Position numbers and translations under genes: made by a program
The notes under the pieces: model-generated
Told to the model about the DNA's origin: nothing
Database searches by the model: none
The model's input: the letters and a program-made list of their open reading frames with translations, nothing else
Source of the DNA: Ornithomonoglobus_A sp045649025
GTDB lineage: Bacteria > Bacillota > Clostridia > UBA1381
NCBI GenBank assembly: GCA_045649025.1
Contig: JAZRPB010000004.1
Location: 1-64,000 of the forward strand
Length of the DNA stretch: 64,000 nucleotides
Direction: 5' to 3'
Shown here: one piece after another, positions 26,930-35,532 of the stretch
Layout: every line of letters begins with the position of its first letter
Position numbering within the stretch: position 1 is the first letter of the stretch

Positions 26930-27868
26930 TTATTTATCATTATTTTTAAATAAAGGTGTTGAAAAATATCTTTCCGCCGTATCGGGAAGAACTGTTACAA
27001 CAGTTTTGCCCTTGCCAAGCTTTTTAGCTAATTTAATTGCCGCTGCAACGTTTGTACCGCCCGATATTCCGCACATAAGTCCTTCTTTTCTTGCAAGAAG
27101 GCGTGAGGTGTGAATTGCCTCATAATCTGTAACAATACATATATCGCTGTATATATCGCAATTTAATATTTTTGGTATAATTCCGTCACCAATGCCCATT
27201 TGAAGGTGTGTGCCAATATTACCGCCTGCAAGAATTGCGGCATTTTCAGGCTCAACAGCCCATATTGTTATATTGGGATTATGCTCTTTTAAAATTTCAC
27301 CAATACCTGTTATTGTACCGCCTGTGCCAATTCCTGCGCAAAAACCGTCAATGGTACAGTTAGCCTGCTCTAAAATTTCAAGAGCAGTGTTGTTTTTATG
27401 CGCCATAGTATTTGCTTCGTTTTCAAATTGTTGAGGTACATATACATTTTTGTTTTCTTTTGCCATTTTAAGAGCAGTTTCTGTACATTTTTTAATACAT
27501 TCACCAATGTCGCCATCATCGTGAATTAATATCACCTCTGCACCATAATGCTCAACTATCTGTCTACGCTCACTGCTTACAGAATCGGGCATTATTATAA
27601 TTGCCTTGTAGCCCTTAACTGCACTCACAAGTGCAAGACCAATGCCCTGATTGCCGCTTGTTGGTTCAACTATAATACTGTCTTTATTTATTAACCCTTT
27701 TTCTTCGGCAACTGTCAACATATTATATGCCGTTCTTGTTTTTATGGAGCCTCCAATATTTACCGCTTCAAATTTAACAAGAATTTGTGCGTCATTTTCA
27801 TCGGTCATATTATTGAGCCGCACAAGAGGTGTATTGCCAATTGCTTCAAGCACGTTGTTATATATCAT
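26930..27868 (-). CDS. Cysteine synthase-family PLP enzyme, divergent paralogue
   Basis: A 312-residue fold-type II PLP enzyme of the CysK/CBS family. The PLP-binding Lys lies in GGSIKTRTA near residue 42, where canonical CysK reads GSxKDR; the DR is replaced by TR. The substrate loop is EPTSGNQGIG instead of TSGNTGI. The phosphate-binding GTGGT loop is intact. A second, canonical copy is at 46912-47838. The family makes cysteine from O-acetylserine and sulfide, but altered loops often go with other donors or products such as cystathionine or diaminopropionate. So I name the family, not the reaction. Confidence 0.8.
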   Translation of the reverse strand: MIYNNVLEAIGNTPLVRLNNMTDENDAQILVKFEAVNIGGSIKTRTAYNMLTVAEEKGLINKDSIIVEPTSGNQGIGLALVSAVKGYKAIIIMPDSVSSERRQIVEHYGAEVILIHDDGDIGECIKKCTETALKMAKENKNVYVPQQFENEANTMAHKNNTALEILEQANCTIDGFCAGIGTGGTITGIGEILKEHNPNITIWAVEPENAAILAGGNIGTHLQMGIGDGIIPKILNCDIYSDICIVTDYEAIHTSRLLARKEGLMCGISGGTNVAAAIKLAKKLGKGKTVVTVLPDTAERYFSTPLFKNNDK

Positions 27869-28018
27869 TCAAATTACTCCTTATCTTTATACAGGTGAGA
27901 ATAAATCTACACTATATAATTATAATATTTATATTAAGTTTAGTCAAGATATATTTTCAAATTAAACCAGAAATTTGAGAAATTGTAAGATTGTTCTCAT
28001 TAATAATTATAAAAACTA

Positions 28019-28047
28019 TTGACAAATATTTATAAAACATATATAAT
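28019..28047 (+). promoter_or_regulatory. Promoter of the riboflavin operon
   Basis: Consensus TTGACA (28019-28024), a 17-base spacer and TATAAT (28042-28047), directly ahead of the FMN riboswitch. Confidence 0.85.
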
Positions 28048-28060
28048 ATTAGTGTAAATA

Positions 28061-28187
28061 TTATTCTCGGGGTATGTGTGATTCATAACCGGCGGTGATA
28101 AGTGTATGCTTTTAGTCCGCGAGCCATAAATGGTTGATTTGGTGTAATTCCAAAACCGACGGTATAGTCCGGAGGAGAGAGAAGTAA
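28061..28187 (+). ncRNA. FMN riboswitch (RFN element)
   Basis: Conserved RFN blocks occur in order: CTCGGGGTA, ACCGGCGGTGATAAG, AGTCCGCGAGCC, GATTTGGTGTAATTCC, AAAACCGACGGTATAGTCCGGAGGAGAGAG. A terminator hairpin follows 28 bases later. High FMN should favour the terminator and lower riboflavin gene expression. Confidence 0.96.
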
Positions 28188-28214
28188 TATATTATATTAT
28201 TTTTTGTATTTCCC

Positions 28215-28250
28215 AATACCCCTTGTGTAATTATAAGGGGTATTTTTCTT
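28215..28250 (+). terminator. Riboswitch-controlled terminator
   Basis: AATACCCCTT (28215-28224) pairs with AAGGGGTATT (28235-28244), followed by TTTCTTT, just before ribD. Confidence 0.85.
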
Positions 28251-28262
28251 TAGGAGAACACT

Positions 28263-29345
28263 ATGTTGGAATATATGATAAGGGCAATTGAGCTTGCAAA
28301 AAAAGGTGAGGGCTTTGTAAACCCCAATCCGCTTGTTGGAGCGGTAATTGTTAAAAACAACAAAATTATTGGCGAGGGGTATCATACCCGATATGGCTGC
28401 CTTCACGCAGAAAGAGAAGCAATAAAAAGCCTTAAAGAATCTGCAGTCGGTGCAGATATGTATGTTACGTTGGAGCCGTGTTGTCATCACGGAACAAACC
28501 CTCCCTGTACCGAGGCAGTAATAGAAAGTGGTATAAAGCGTGTGTTTGTTGGCTCGTCGGACCCTAATCCGCTTGTTGCGGGTAAAGGGACCAGACAGTT
28601 AAAAAATGCGGGAATTGAAGTTATTGAACATTATTTAAAGGACGAATGTGATAAATTAAATGATATATTTTTCCATTATATAACAACAAAAACGCCGTAT
28701 GTCATTTTAAAAACGGCAATCACAGCCGATGGCAAAACTGCGTGTGCAAACGGTGACTCAAAATGGATAACCAATTATGAGTCGCGTTATAATGTTCATC
28801 AAACAAGAAAAAGATGTGCTGCAATTTTAACGGGAATAGGTACGGTTTTGTCGGATAATCCTATGCTTAACTGCAGGTGCGAAAATCCCTCAAATCCAAT
28901 ACGTGTTATATGTGACAGTAATTTAAAAATACCTATGGATTGCAATATAGTTAAAACTGCAAAGGATATAAAAACAATTGTTGCAACAGTTAGTGATAAT
29001 CAGGAGAAAACTGAATTGTTAACATCATCAGGAATTGAGGTCATTAAAACAAAATCAAAGGACAATATGGTTGATATTGCAGATTTAATGTTCAAATTAG
29101 GTGAACGTAAAATTGATTCAGTAATAGTTGAAGCAGGTGCAAAATTAAATGCATCAATAATAAATGCAAAAATAGTTAATCAACTCGATATATATATTGC
29201 TCCAAAGCTGATAGGCGATTTTGCTTCACTTCCGTTTTTGGCAGATATAAATGTTAAGAATATGAGTGAGGCTTATATGTTAAAATCGCCGCAAATTAAA
29301 ACCTTTGGTGATGATGTATTAATAAGCTATAAGGTTGGTGAATAG
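28263..29345 (+). CDS. ribD: Bifunctional riboflavin deaminase/reductase
   Basis: A 360-residue enzyme catalysing the second and third steps of riboflavin synthesis. The N-terminal deaminase (about 1-145) has the zinc motifs HAERE and PCCHHGTNPPCTEAV. The C-terminal reductase (about 147-355) has KTAITADGKTA and the DSVIVEAGAKLNAS-type NADPH region. The first gene after the FMN riboswitch; its stop codon touches the ribE start. Confidence 0.96.
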   Translation: MLEYMIRAIELAKKGEGFVNPNPLVGAVIVKNNKIIGEGYHTRYGCLHAEREAIKSLKESAVGADMYVTLEPCCHHGTNPPCTEAVIESGIKRVFVGSSDPNPLVAGKGTRQLKNAGIEVIEHYLKDECDKLNDIFFHYITTKTPYVILKTAITADGKTACANGDSKWITNYESRYNVHQTRKRCAAILTGIGTVLSDNPMLNCRCENPSNPIRVICDSNLKIPMDCNIVKTAKDIKTIVATVSDNQEKTELLTSSGIEVIKTKSKDNMVDIADLMFKLGERKIDSVIVEAGAKLNASIINAKIVNQLDIYIAPKLIGDFASLPFLADINVKNMSEAYMLKSPQIKTFGDDVLISYKVGE

Positions 29346-29972
29346 ATGTTTACAGGTATAATTGAAGAAATCGGTACAATTACAGATGTAAAAAAAGGTG
29401 CTAAATCCTGTGCTGTTACAGTGAATGCAAATGTGATTTTTGACGATTTAAAAATTGGCGACAGTGTTGCTATAAACGGAATGTGCACCACAGTTGTAAC
29501 AATAAATGACAAATGCTTCACAGTTGATATTATGGCAGAAAGCATAAGAAAAACATCACTTGGTAGCTTAAAAAAAGGCGACAGGGTTAATCTGGAGCGT
29601 GCAATGAGCCCGCTATCACGTTTTGGAGGGCATATTGTGTCAGGCCATATAGACGGCACAGGAACAATATATTCCTTTGAAAGAGAAGATAATGCAATCT
29701 GGGTAACTATTGGTGCAAGTGATGATATTTTAAGATATATTGTAAAAAAAGGCTCAATCACAATAGACGGAATAAGTCTTACAGTGGCAAAGCTTTATAA
29801 AGACTCCTTTGCTGTGTCAATTATACCGCATACCGCAAAGGAAACAACACTACTTTCCAAACATAGCGGTGACAGGGTAAATCTGGAGTGCGATATAATA
29901 GGCAAGTATGTTGAAAGATTTATTGTAAAAAAAGACGAGTCTAAATTAGAAGAGCTTTTAAAGGATTGGTAA
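29346..29972 (+). CDS. ribE: Riboflavin synthase, alpha subunit
   Basis: A 208-residue protein with two tandem lumazine-binding barrels (about 1-95 and 96-190). It starts with the characteristic MFTGIIEEIG. It converts two 6,7-dimethyl-8-ribityllumazine molecules to riboflavin. The ATG follows the ribD stop with no gap, and the 3' end overlaps the ribosome binding site of ribBA. Confidence 0.96.
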   Translation: MFTGIIEEIGTITDVKKGAKSCAVTVNANVIFDDLKIGDSVAINGMCTTVVTINDKCFTVDIMAESIRKTSLGSLKKGDRVNLERAMSPLSRFGGHIVSGHIDGTGTIYSFEREDNAIWVTIGASDDILRYIVKKGSITIDGISLTVAKLYKDSFAVSIIPHTAKETTLLSKHSGDRVNLECDIIGKYVERFIVKKDESKLEELLKDW

Positions 29973-29986
29973 GGAGGGGTTTTAGC

Positions 29987-31186
29987 TTGTTTGAATTTGA
30001 CAGTATTGAAAAAGCATTACAGGATTTGAGGGATGGTAAGGTTATTTTGGTTACAGATGACCCCGATCGTGAAAATGAGGGTGATTTAATATGTGCGGCA
30101 GAATTTGCAACCACAGAAAATGTAAATTTTATGGCAAGTGCTGCTAAAGGACTTATATGTATGCCAATGAGTGAGGAATACACAACAAAGCTTGGTCTTT
30201 CTCAAATGGTTGCACATAACACAGATAATCACGAAACTGCGTTCACAGTGTCGATAGACCATATCGACACAACAACAGGTATAAGTGCCCTAGAGCGTGG
30301 TTTTACTGCAAGGAAATGCGTTGATGATGATGCACAACCGTCTGATTTCAGACGTCCAGGACATATGTTTCCGTTGCTTGCAAAAAAAGGCGGTGTTCTT
30401 GAAAGAAACGGTCATACCGAAGCTACGGTTGATTTGTGTAGACTTGCGGGATTAAAACAGGTTGGCTTATGCTGCGAGATTATGGCAGATGACGGAACTA
30501 TGATGAGAAAAACGGAGCTTATTGAGTTTGCAAAAAAGAATAATCTCACATTTATTACGATTAAGGATCTCCAAACCTACCGAAGAAACAAAGATAGCTT
30601 TATGAAACGTGTTTCACAAGCACATCTGCCAACAGAATATGGCACATTTGATATATATGGCTATGAAAATACCATCACAAAAAAGCATCATATTGTTTTA
30701 GCAAAGGGCGATATATCAAACGGCGAGAGTGTGCTTTGCAGAGTTCATTCCGAATGTTTAACAGGTGATGTGTTTGGCTCTTTGCGTTGCGATTGCGGTG
30801 AACAACTGCAAAGTGCAATGCGTGCAATAGAAAAAGAGGGAAGAGGTGTTATAGTATATCTTCGTCAGGAGGGCAGAGGTATTGGTATCTTAAATAAGAT
30901 TAAGGCGTATGATTTGCAGGAGCAGGGTTTTGACACTGTTGAGGCAAATGTAAAGCTTGGCTTTGCACCTGATTTAAGAGATTACAGTGAGGGTGCTCAA
31001 ATTCTTAAGGATTTGGGAGCAACTAAACTAAAGATTATGACAAATAATCCACTAAAGATTTCCGATATGAAGGAATACGGAATAGATGTTGTAGAAAGAG
31101 TGCCAATAGAAATAGCACCCAAAAAAGAAAACTTAAAGTATTTAAAAACAAAACAGGATAAGATGGGGCATTTGCTTCATTTTTAA
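29987..31186 (+). CDS. ribBA: Bifunctional DHBP synthase / GTP cyclohydrolase II
   Basis: A 399-residue fusion. The N-terminal DHBP synthase (about 1-200) contains DDPDRENEGDLI and the HTEATVDL block. The C-terminal GTP cyclohydrolase II has the zinc motif CLTGDVFGSLRCDCGEQL and RQEGRGIG. It makes both precursors of riboflavin, the butanone phosphate and the pyrimidine. The frame is open from 29966, but AAGGAGGGG at 29971-29979 directs the TTG at 29987. Confidence 0.95.
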   Translation: MFEFDSIEKALQDLRDGKVILVTDDPDRENEGDLICAAEFATTENVNFMASAAKGLICMPMSEEYTTKLGLSQMVAHNTDNHETAFTVSIDHIDTTTGISALERGFTARKCVDDDAQPSDFRRPGHMFPLLAKKGGVLERNGHTEATVDLCRLAGLKQVGLCCEIMADDGTMMRKTELIEFAKKNNLTFITIKDLQTYRRNKDSFMKRVSQAHLPTEYGTFDIYGYENTITKKHHIVLAKGDISNGESVLCRVHSECLTGDVFGSLRCDCGEQLQSAMRAIEKEGRGVIVYLRQEGRGIGILNKIKAYDLQEQGFDTVEANVKLGFAPDLRDYSEGAQILKDLGATKLKIMTNNPLKISDMKEYGIDVVERVPIEIAPKKENLKYLKTKQDKMGHLLHF

Positions 31187-31208
31187 TAAAAGAAAGGAAA
31201 GATAAAAA

Positions 31209-31673
31209 ATGAAAGTTTTAGAAGGAAATTATTGCGGTAAGGGTTTAAAAATTGGTATAATTGGCTCAAGATTTAACGAATTTATTGTATCAAAGTTAAT
31301 AGGCGGTGCCGAGGATTGTCTTGTACGTCACGGTGTTGACAGTGATGATATTTCACTTGCATGGGTACCAGGTGCGTTTGAAATTCCAGTAATTGCATCA
31401 AAAATGGCACAGTCAAAGAAATATGATGCAATTATATGCCTTGGTGCAGTAATAAGAGGTGCAACAAGTCATTATGATTATGTATGTAACGAGGTTTCAA
31501 AGGGCGTTGCACAGGTTTCAATGAATGAGGGTATTCCCGTGCTGTTTGGTGTTGTAACAACAGACACAATTGAACAGGCAATTGAGCGTGCGGGCACAAA
31601 AGCAGGTAACAAGGGTTATGATTGTGCTATGTCTGCACTTGAAATGATAAACTTAATAAAGGAAATGAACTAA
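31209..31673 (+). CDS. ribH: 6,7-dimethyl-8-ribityllumazine synthase
   Basis: A 154-residue lumazine synthase of normal length. Motifs are GSRFNEF at the substrate site, VPGAFEIP, GAVIRGATSHYDYV with the catalytic His, and FGVVTTDTIEQA. It condenses the butanone phosphate with the ribitylamino-pyrimidine. It closes the riboflavin block, with AAAGGAAAG before its ATG. Confidence 0.97.
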   Translation: MKVLEGNYCGKGLKIGIIGSRFNEFIVSKLIGGAEDCLVRHGVDSDDISLAWVPGAFEIPVIASKMAQSKKYDAIICLGAVIRGATSHYDYVCNEVSKGVAQVSMNEGIPVLFGVVTTDTIEQAIERAGTKAGNKGYDCAMSALEMINLIKEMN

Positions 31674-31676
31674 AAA

Positions 31677-33155
31677 ATGTCATTAAAACTTAAAATAGGC
31701 GTTGTTGCTTCAATTATAAGTATATTTATATTATCTGTTAATGCCTATGCACAGGGTGTGTTTCTTTGTATGCGTGATGGTGATGATACTGCACTTTTTT
31801 CTGATGGTGAGAGTGCATTAAGATACATAGATATGACATCGTCGAACGGTGCAACTGTATATCCTATGATTTCGGTGGATGGTAACACATATCTGCCATT
31901 CAGATTTATGTGTGAAATTGCAGGATTAAAAGATAGAAGCTCAAGCTTGGGTATGCTTGATGAAGGGAGTTTTCGTTTTACCGATAGAGATGTTAATGAT
32001 ATAAACTCCACGCAGAAAATTGAAATAAACTATAACGGAAGTGTTGTGTCGTATAATGTTGGTGTTGAATTTTCATATGAGGCATATGAGGGCGATATAA
32101 GAAATGTATGCATATATAATATAGATGGCAGTTTGTATTTTCCTATGACATATATGGCAAAGCTCACAGACTCATCAACGTTCTGGAATGATGAAACAAG
32201 GGATATTATTTTTGTGAGTAACAACCTTAATCCATATGATTTTATTGATAATACGGCACACATTCATCGCAAATTATTATATGAAAACGGATACTATAAC
32301 GGCTATAATAATTTAAATGTTAGTCCTCTACATCTCAATAATGATGGAAAGAGCGTTGCTATGTCAGATAACAATACTATCTGTACTGCAAAAACAAATG
32401 GTATACTATATTGCCTTACAGAAGATGGGGACATAAAATATACAGCTGAAAACGGAAGTCCGAAAACAATGAATTTCAAAGCAGATACTATTGTTGCGGT
32501 AAAGAACAGATTATACGGCATAGAGAGGGACACTAAAAAAGGCTTTATGTGTAATCCTGACGGCGAGGACTTTAAGTATATAACAGACAGGGCTATTTAT
32601 AATCTTATTCTGCGTGAATATAAAAATGAGTATTACCTGTATTATGGTGATTATAACGACCGCTCAAGTCTTTATATGATGCCAATAAAAACAATGGATA
32701 ATTATTGTGTTGAAATAACAGACTATGCACACAACAATTTACTTGTTAATATGCAAAAGTTTGTTGTTGGTACAAAACAGATAGCATATCTTGACGATAA
32801 ATTGCAGCTGCATACAATAAAAATAGATGACCCAATAGAAGAATTTGAAATAGCACTTGTAAAAGACGAAAATCATAAAATTCACATTAATAGTGAAGAT
32901 GGAGGTGTATTATCAAATATAGATAATATTAACCTTGATGTATATAATGATACATTATATGTTTCGCAAACCAAAGAAAATGAAGGTGTGTTCTATTCAT
33001 TACTCGGAGATACAATCATAAGACTTGATAAGAGGGGAATAGACAGCATATCCTTCTTCAGAGATGCTGATGGCTTATCTGTACTTGGTGGTTTGTATAA
33101 TGACAGTATTATAAAAGAATATATTATGTATGAAGAAAACGGGGTGATAATGTAG
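31677..33155 (+). CDS. Exported stalk-domain (copper amine oxidase N-like) protein
   Basis: A 492-residue protein with a signal peptide or anchor at about 1-25 (VNAYAQG cleavage region). Residues ~55-180 contain two stretches with the stalk-domain pattern (ISVDGNTYLPFRFMCEIAG and NIDGSLYFPMTYMAKL), as in the copper amine oxidase N-terminal domain widespread in Clostridia. From about 200 onwards it has DUF5050-like beta-propeller-type repeats (NGILYCLTEDGD, KNRLYGI, NDTLYVSQ). It starts 3 bases after ribH and ends one base before the next gene, so it is co-transcribed, but it has no evident role in riboflavin synthesis. Probably a cell-envelope protein of unknown function. Confidence 0.7.
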   Translation: MSLKLKIGVVASIISIFILSVNAYAQGVFLCMRDGDDTALFSDGESALRYIDMTSSNGATVYPMISVDGNTYLPFRFMCEIAGLKDRSSSLGMLDEGSFRFTDRDVNDINSTQKIEINYNGSVVSYNVGVEFSYEAYEGDIRNVCIYNIDGSLYFPMTYMAKLTDSSTFWNDETRDIIFVSNNLNPYDFIDNTAHIHRKLLYENGYYNGYNNLNVSPLHLNNDGKSVAMSDNNTICTAKTNGILYCLTEDGDIKYTAENGSPKTMNFKADTIVAVKNRLYGIERDTKKGFMCNPDGEDFKYITDRAIYNLILREYKNEYYLYYGDYNDRSSLYMMPIKTMDNYCVEITDYAHNNLLVNMQKFVVGTKQIAYLDDKLQLHTIKIDDPIEEFEIALVKDENHKIHINSEDGGVLSNIDNINLDVYNDTLYVSQTKENEGVFYSLLGDTIIRLDKRGIDSISFFRDADGLSVLGGLYNDSIIKEYIMYEENGVIM

Positions 33156-33156
33156 T

Positions 33157-33903
33157 ATGAAAAAGTTTATAATTACATTATTTATCCTTATGAACTGTTG
33201 CATAAGTGCAAGTGCGTCAACTGTTGGTGTTATATGCTATCATAGTGTTTCGCAAAATCCTTTAAAACTGTCACAGTATTGTATAAGCACAGATGAGTTT
33301 GAGGACGATTTGGAGTATTTTTCAAATCAGGGATATTCGTTTTTAAAGCCGTGCGAAATGTGGTATGCAGAGGGTAACAAAAACATTGTTATTACCTCCG
33401 ATGATGGATATGAGGATTTTTACACCAACGTATTTCCACTGCTTAAAAAATACAATGCAAAAGCGGCAGTGTATGTTATCAGCTCATTAATAGATAAAAG
33501 CTATTATTTAAAATCGTGGCAGATTAAGGAAATGCACGATTCGGGACTTGTGGAAATAGGCAATCATACCCATATAATACACAGAAGAGAAAAGAGCGTA
33601 CTTGAAAAGTGGTACAATGATGATGTTATGTTTAATGAAGCATTATATGATATTAAAAGATGTTCTCAAAAAATAGAACAAATCACAGGAAAGCCAACAG
33701 AAAGTATTGCGTATCCTTATGGCTTGTATACAAAAAAGCTTAATGATACTGTAAGAAATACAATGGGCTACACAACAAGCTTTTCAACAGAATTTGGGAT
33801 TGTGAAAAGCAGAAACGATTATTTATCACCATTAAAAAGAATATATCGTGTACTTGGCGACACACCCCAAAAAATTGAAAATCTAATTAATATTTGCAGA
33901 TAA
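33157..33903 (+). CDS. Exported polysaccharide deacetylase
   Basis: A 248-residue NodB-family protein with a signal peptide (about 1-21). Motif 1 is ITSDDGYED, motif 2 GNHTH and motif 3 IAYPYG. It should deacetylate a cell-wall or extracellular glycan such as peptidoglycan. It begins one base after the stop of the stalk-domain gene, so both are exported products of one transcript. A structured spacer follows. Confidence 0.88.
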   Translation: MKKFIITLFILMNCCISASASTVGVICYHSVSQNPLKLSQYCISTDEFEDDLEYFSNQGYSFLKPCEMWYAEGNKNIVITSDDGYEDFYTNVFPLLKKYNAKAAVYVISSLIDKSYYLKSWQIKEMHDSGLVEIGNHTHIIHRREKSVLEKWYNDDVMFNEALYDIKRCSQKIEQITGKPTESIAYPYGLYTKKLNDTVRNTMGYTTSFSTEFGIVKSRNDYLSPLKRIYRVLGDTPQKIENLINICR

Positions 33904-33913
33904 AAGGATGGAA

Positions 33914-34048
33914 AATAACGTGAAAGTTCCTTTCCCGTTATTACCTCCGGCAGATTTGATTGCCCGTGCGAAATTTTCTTCGCATTCGCTCACAAACGCA
34001 CATGGGCGTAAAAATCTCTTATCATTCCTTGCCATACGGATAAGAGAT
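33914..34048 (+). other. Structured spacer with three hairpins before engB
   Basis: AATAACG/CGTTATT (33914-33920, 33936-33942); GCCCGTGCG/CGCAC-AT-GGGC (33962-33970, 33997-34007) with a nested GCGAA/TTCGC (33968-33972, 33979-33983); and ATCTCTTATC/GATAAGAGAT (34014-34023, 34039-34048). It is more GC-rich than its surroundings and has no coding frame. It could be a repeat element or a leader RNA. Confidence 0.5.
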
Positions 34049-34096
34049 ATTTAATTACTATTTATGTCGACGTATGGCGGCGGAATGGAGATTTTT

Positions 34097-34702
34097 ATGA
34101 ACATACACAATGCACAGCTTAAAATATCAGCTGTTTCACCAAAGCAATACCCGAATGAAGGGTATCTTGAATTTGCATTTGCAGGCAGGTCGAATGTTGG
34201 TAAATCATCGCTTATAAATAAACTTTTAAACAGAAAATCACTTGCCAGAGTAAGTGCCACACCAGGTAAAACAGCAACAATAAATTTCTATAATATAGAC
34301 GATACAATCTTCCTTGTAGATTTGCCGGGCTATGGCTATGCGCAACGCTCAAAAAGTGAGATTGAAAAATGGGGTAAGATGATGGAGGATTACCTTGCAA
34401 ACAGAGAACAGCTTGTGCAAACAATTCTGCTTGTGGATAGCCGTCATAAACCAACGAAGGACGATATATCTATGTGCGAATGGATACGCCATTATCACGA
34501 TAGAGTTATTGTTATTGCAACAAAAATGGATAAGCTAAAAAAGAGTGAGATTGAGCCAAATCTTGAAACAATATGGAACACATTAGAGCTTGGTGAGAAT
34601 GATATTCTTGTTCCGTTTTCAATTAAGGATGACGAAGGCAAGTATACTGTGTGGGATATGATTGAAATGATGAGATTGGGTGACTTTGAAGTAGAAGAAT
34701 AA
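34097..34702 (+). CDS. engB: Ribosome-biogenesis GTPase EngB/YsxC
   Basis: A 201-residue TrmE-Era-EngA-EngB GTPase. G1 is GRSNVGKSSL, G2 lies in TPGKT, G3 is DLPGYG and G4 is TKMDK. It is required for assembly of the 50S subunit. The frame is open from 34064, but GGAG at 34087-34090 places the start at the ATG 34097, giving the usual EngB length. The gene is followed 2 bases later by the ComF-type gene. Confidence 0.94.
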   Translation: MNIHNAQLKISAVSPKQYPNEGYLEFAFAGRSNVGKSSLINKLLNRKSLARVSATPGKTATINFYNIDDTIFLVDLPGYGYAQRSKSEIEKWGKMMEDYLANREQLVQTILLVDSRHKPTKDDISMCEWIRHYHDRVIVIATKMDKLKKSEIEPNLETIWNTLELGENDILVPFSIKDDEGKYTVWDMIEMMRLGDFEVEE

Positions 34703-34704
34703 AT

Positions 34705-35397
34705 ATGGATTTAGTTAAAAATATCTTTTCGTACGATACATCTGTTTGTGTTTGTTGTAACAATAAAAAGCTTACAAAAAATATGGCTATTGATACGGGT
34801 GTTGTAGGAATATGCAATAACTGTATTAAAACATATGAATTTACAATGGGCGAAGGTGCGTTTGAGGGTAAGGAATTTGTTTCGTATGTTATGGCTCCGC
34901 TCTACTACAAGGGTGGAGCAAGAAGAATGATAAAAAATCTTAAATTCTACGATGAATTTGCTGCATCAAAAGTTATATTCGAGATTTTTAAGAATATATT
35001 GGAGGATGCACCTCATTTAGCAGATTTTGATATGGTTGTGCCAATACCTCTTTCAAATAAGAGAATGAACAACAGAGGCTATAATCAGGCTGCACTTATT
35101 GCAAATTGCGTTGCAAGGCATTTGTGTATTCCAATGTGTGATGACGTTGTAAAAAGAGTAAAGAATACAGCCACACAGAGCAAGATGTCTAAAATGAGAA
35201 GAATTGAAAATGTGCGTGATGCATTTTGGGTTGATGAAGGCGTTGAGGGTAAAAGAATTATACTTGTTGATGATGTGTACACAACAGGCAATACATTAAA
35301 CAGTTGTGCCAAAGCATTCATCAATAAGAAGGCACTTGAAGTAGTTGGTGTGAGTGTTGCAGTATCCATAAAACGTTCAAATTCCATTTATATATAA
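34705..35397 (+). CDS. ComF-family phosphoribosyltransferase-like protein
   Basis: A 230-residue ComFC-type protein. The N-terminus has a four-Cys zinc-binding pattern (CVCC ... CNNC, residues ~11-35). The C-terminal phosphoribosyltransferase domain has VVPIPLSNKR, RGYNQA and the PRPP loop ILVDDVYTTGNTL. In naturally competent bacteria ComFC takes part in DNA uptake; in others the role is unclear. ATG is 2 bases after engB. Confidence 0.85.
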   Translation: MDLVKNIFSYDTSVCVCCNNKKLTKNMAIDTGVVGICNNCIKTYEFTMGEGAFEGKEFVSYVMAPLYYKGGARRMIKNLKFYDEFAASKVIFEIFKNILEDAPHLADFDMVVPIPLSNKRMNNRGYNQAALIANCVARHLCIPMCDDVVKRVKNTATQSKMSKMRRIENVRDAFWVDEGVEGKRIILVDDVYTTGNTLNSCAKAFINKKALEVVGVSVAVSIKRSNSIYI

Positions 35398-35456
35398 AAT
35401 TAGTTAAAAAATGTTTGAAAAAATAGCAAATATTTCATTTTTTTGTAAAAAATCAC

Positions 35457-35485
35457 TTGAAATATTATATTTTTTGGTGTATAAT
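35457..35485 (+). promoter_or_regulatory. Promoter of the CdaR-like regulator gene
   Basis: TTGAAA (35457-35462), a 17-base spacer and TATAAT (35480-35485). Confidence 0.75.
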
Positions 35486-35532
35486 AGATGTATATATACA
35501 AAAGCCTATGGCAAGATTTGGAGGTTTTATAA

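Noticed and set aside
28197..28490. A - strand ORF over the riboflavin leader terminator
   Set aside because: Antisense to ribD and the terminator; no start signals.
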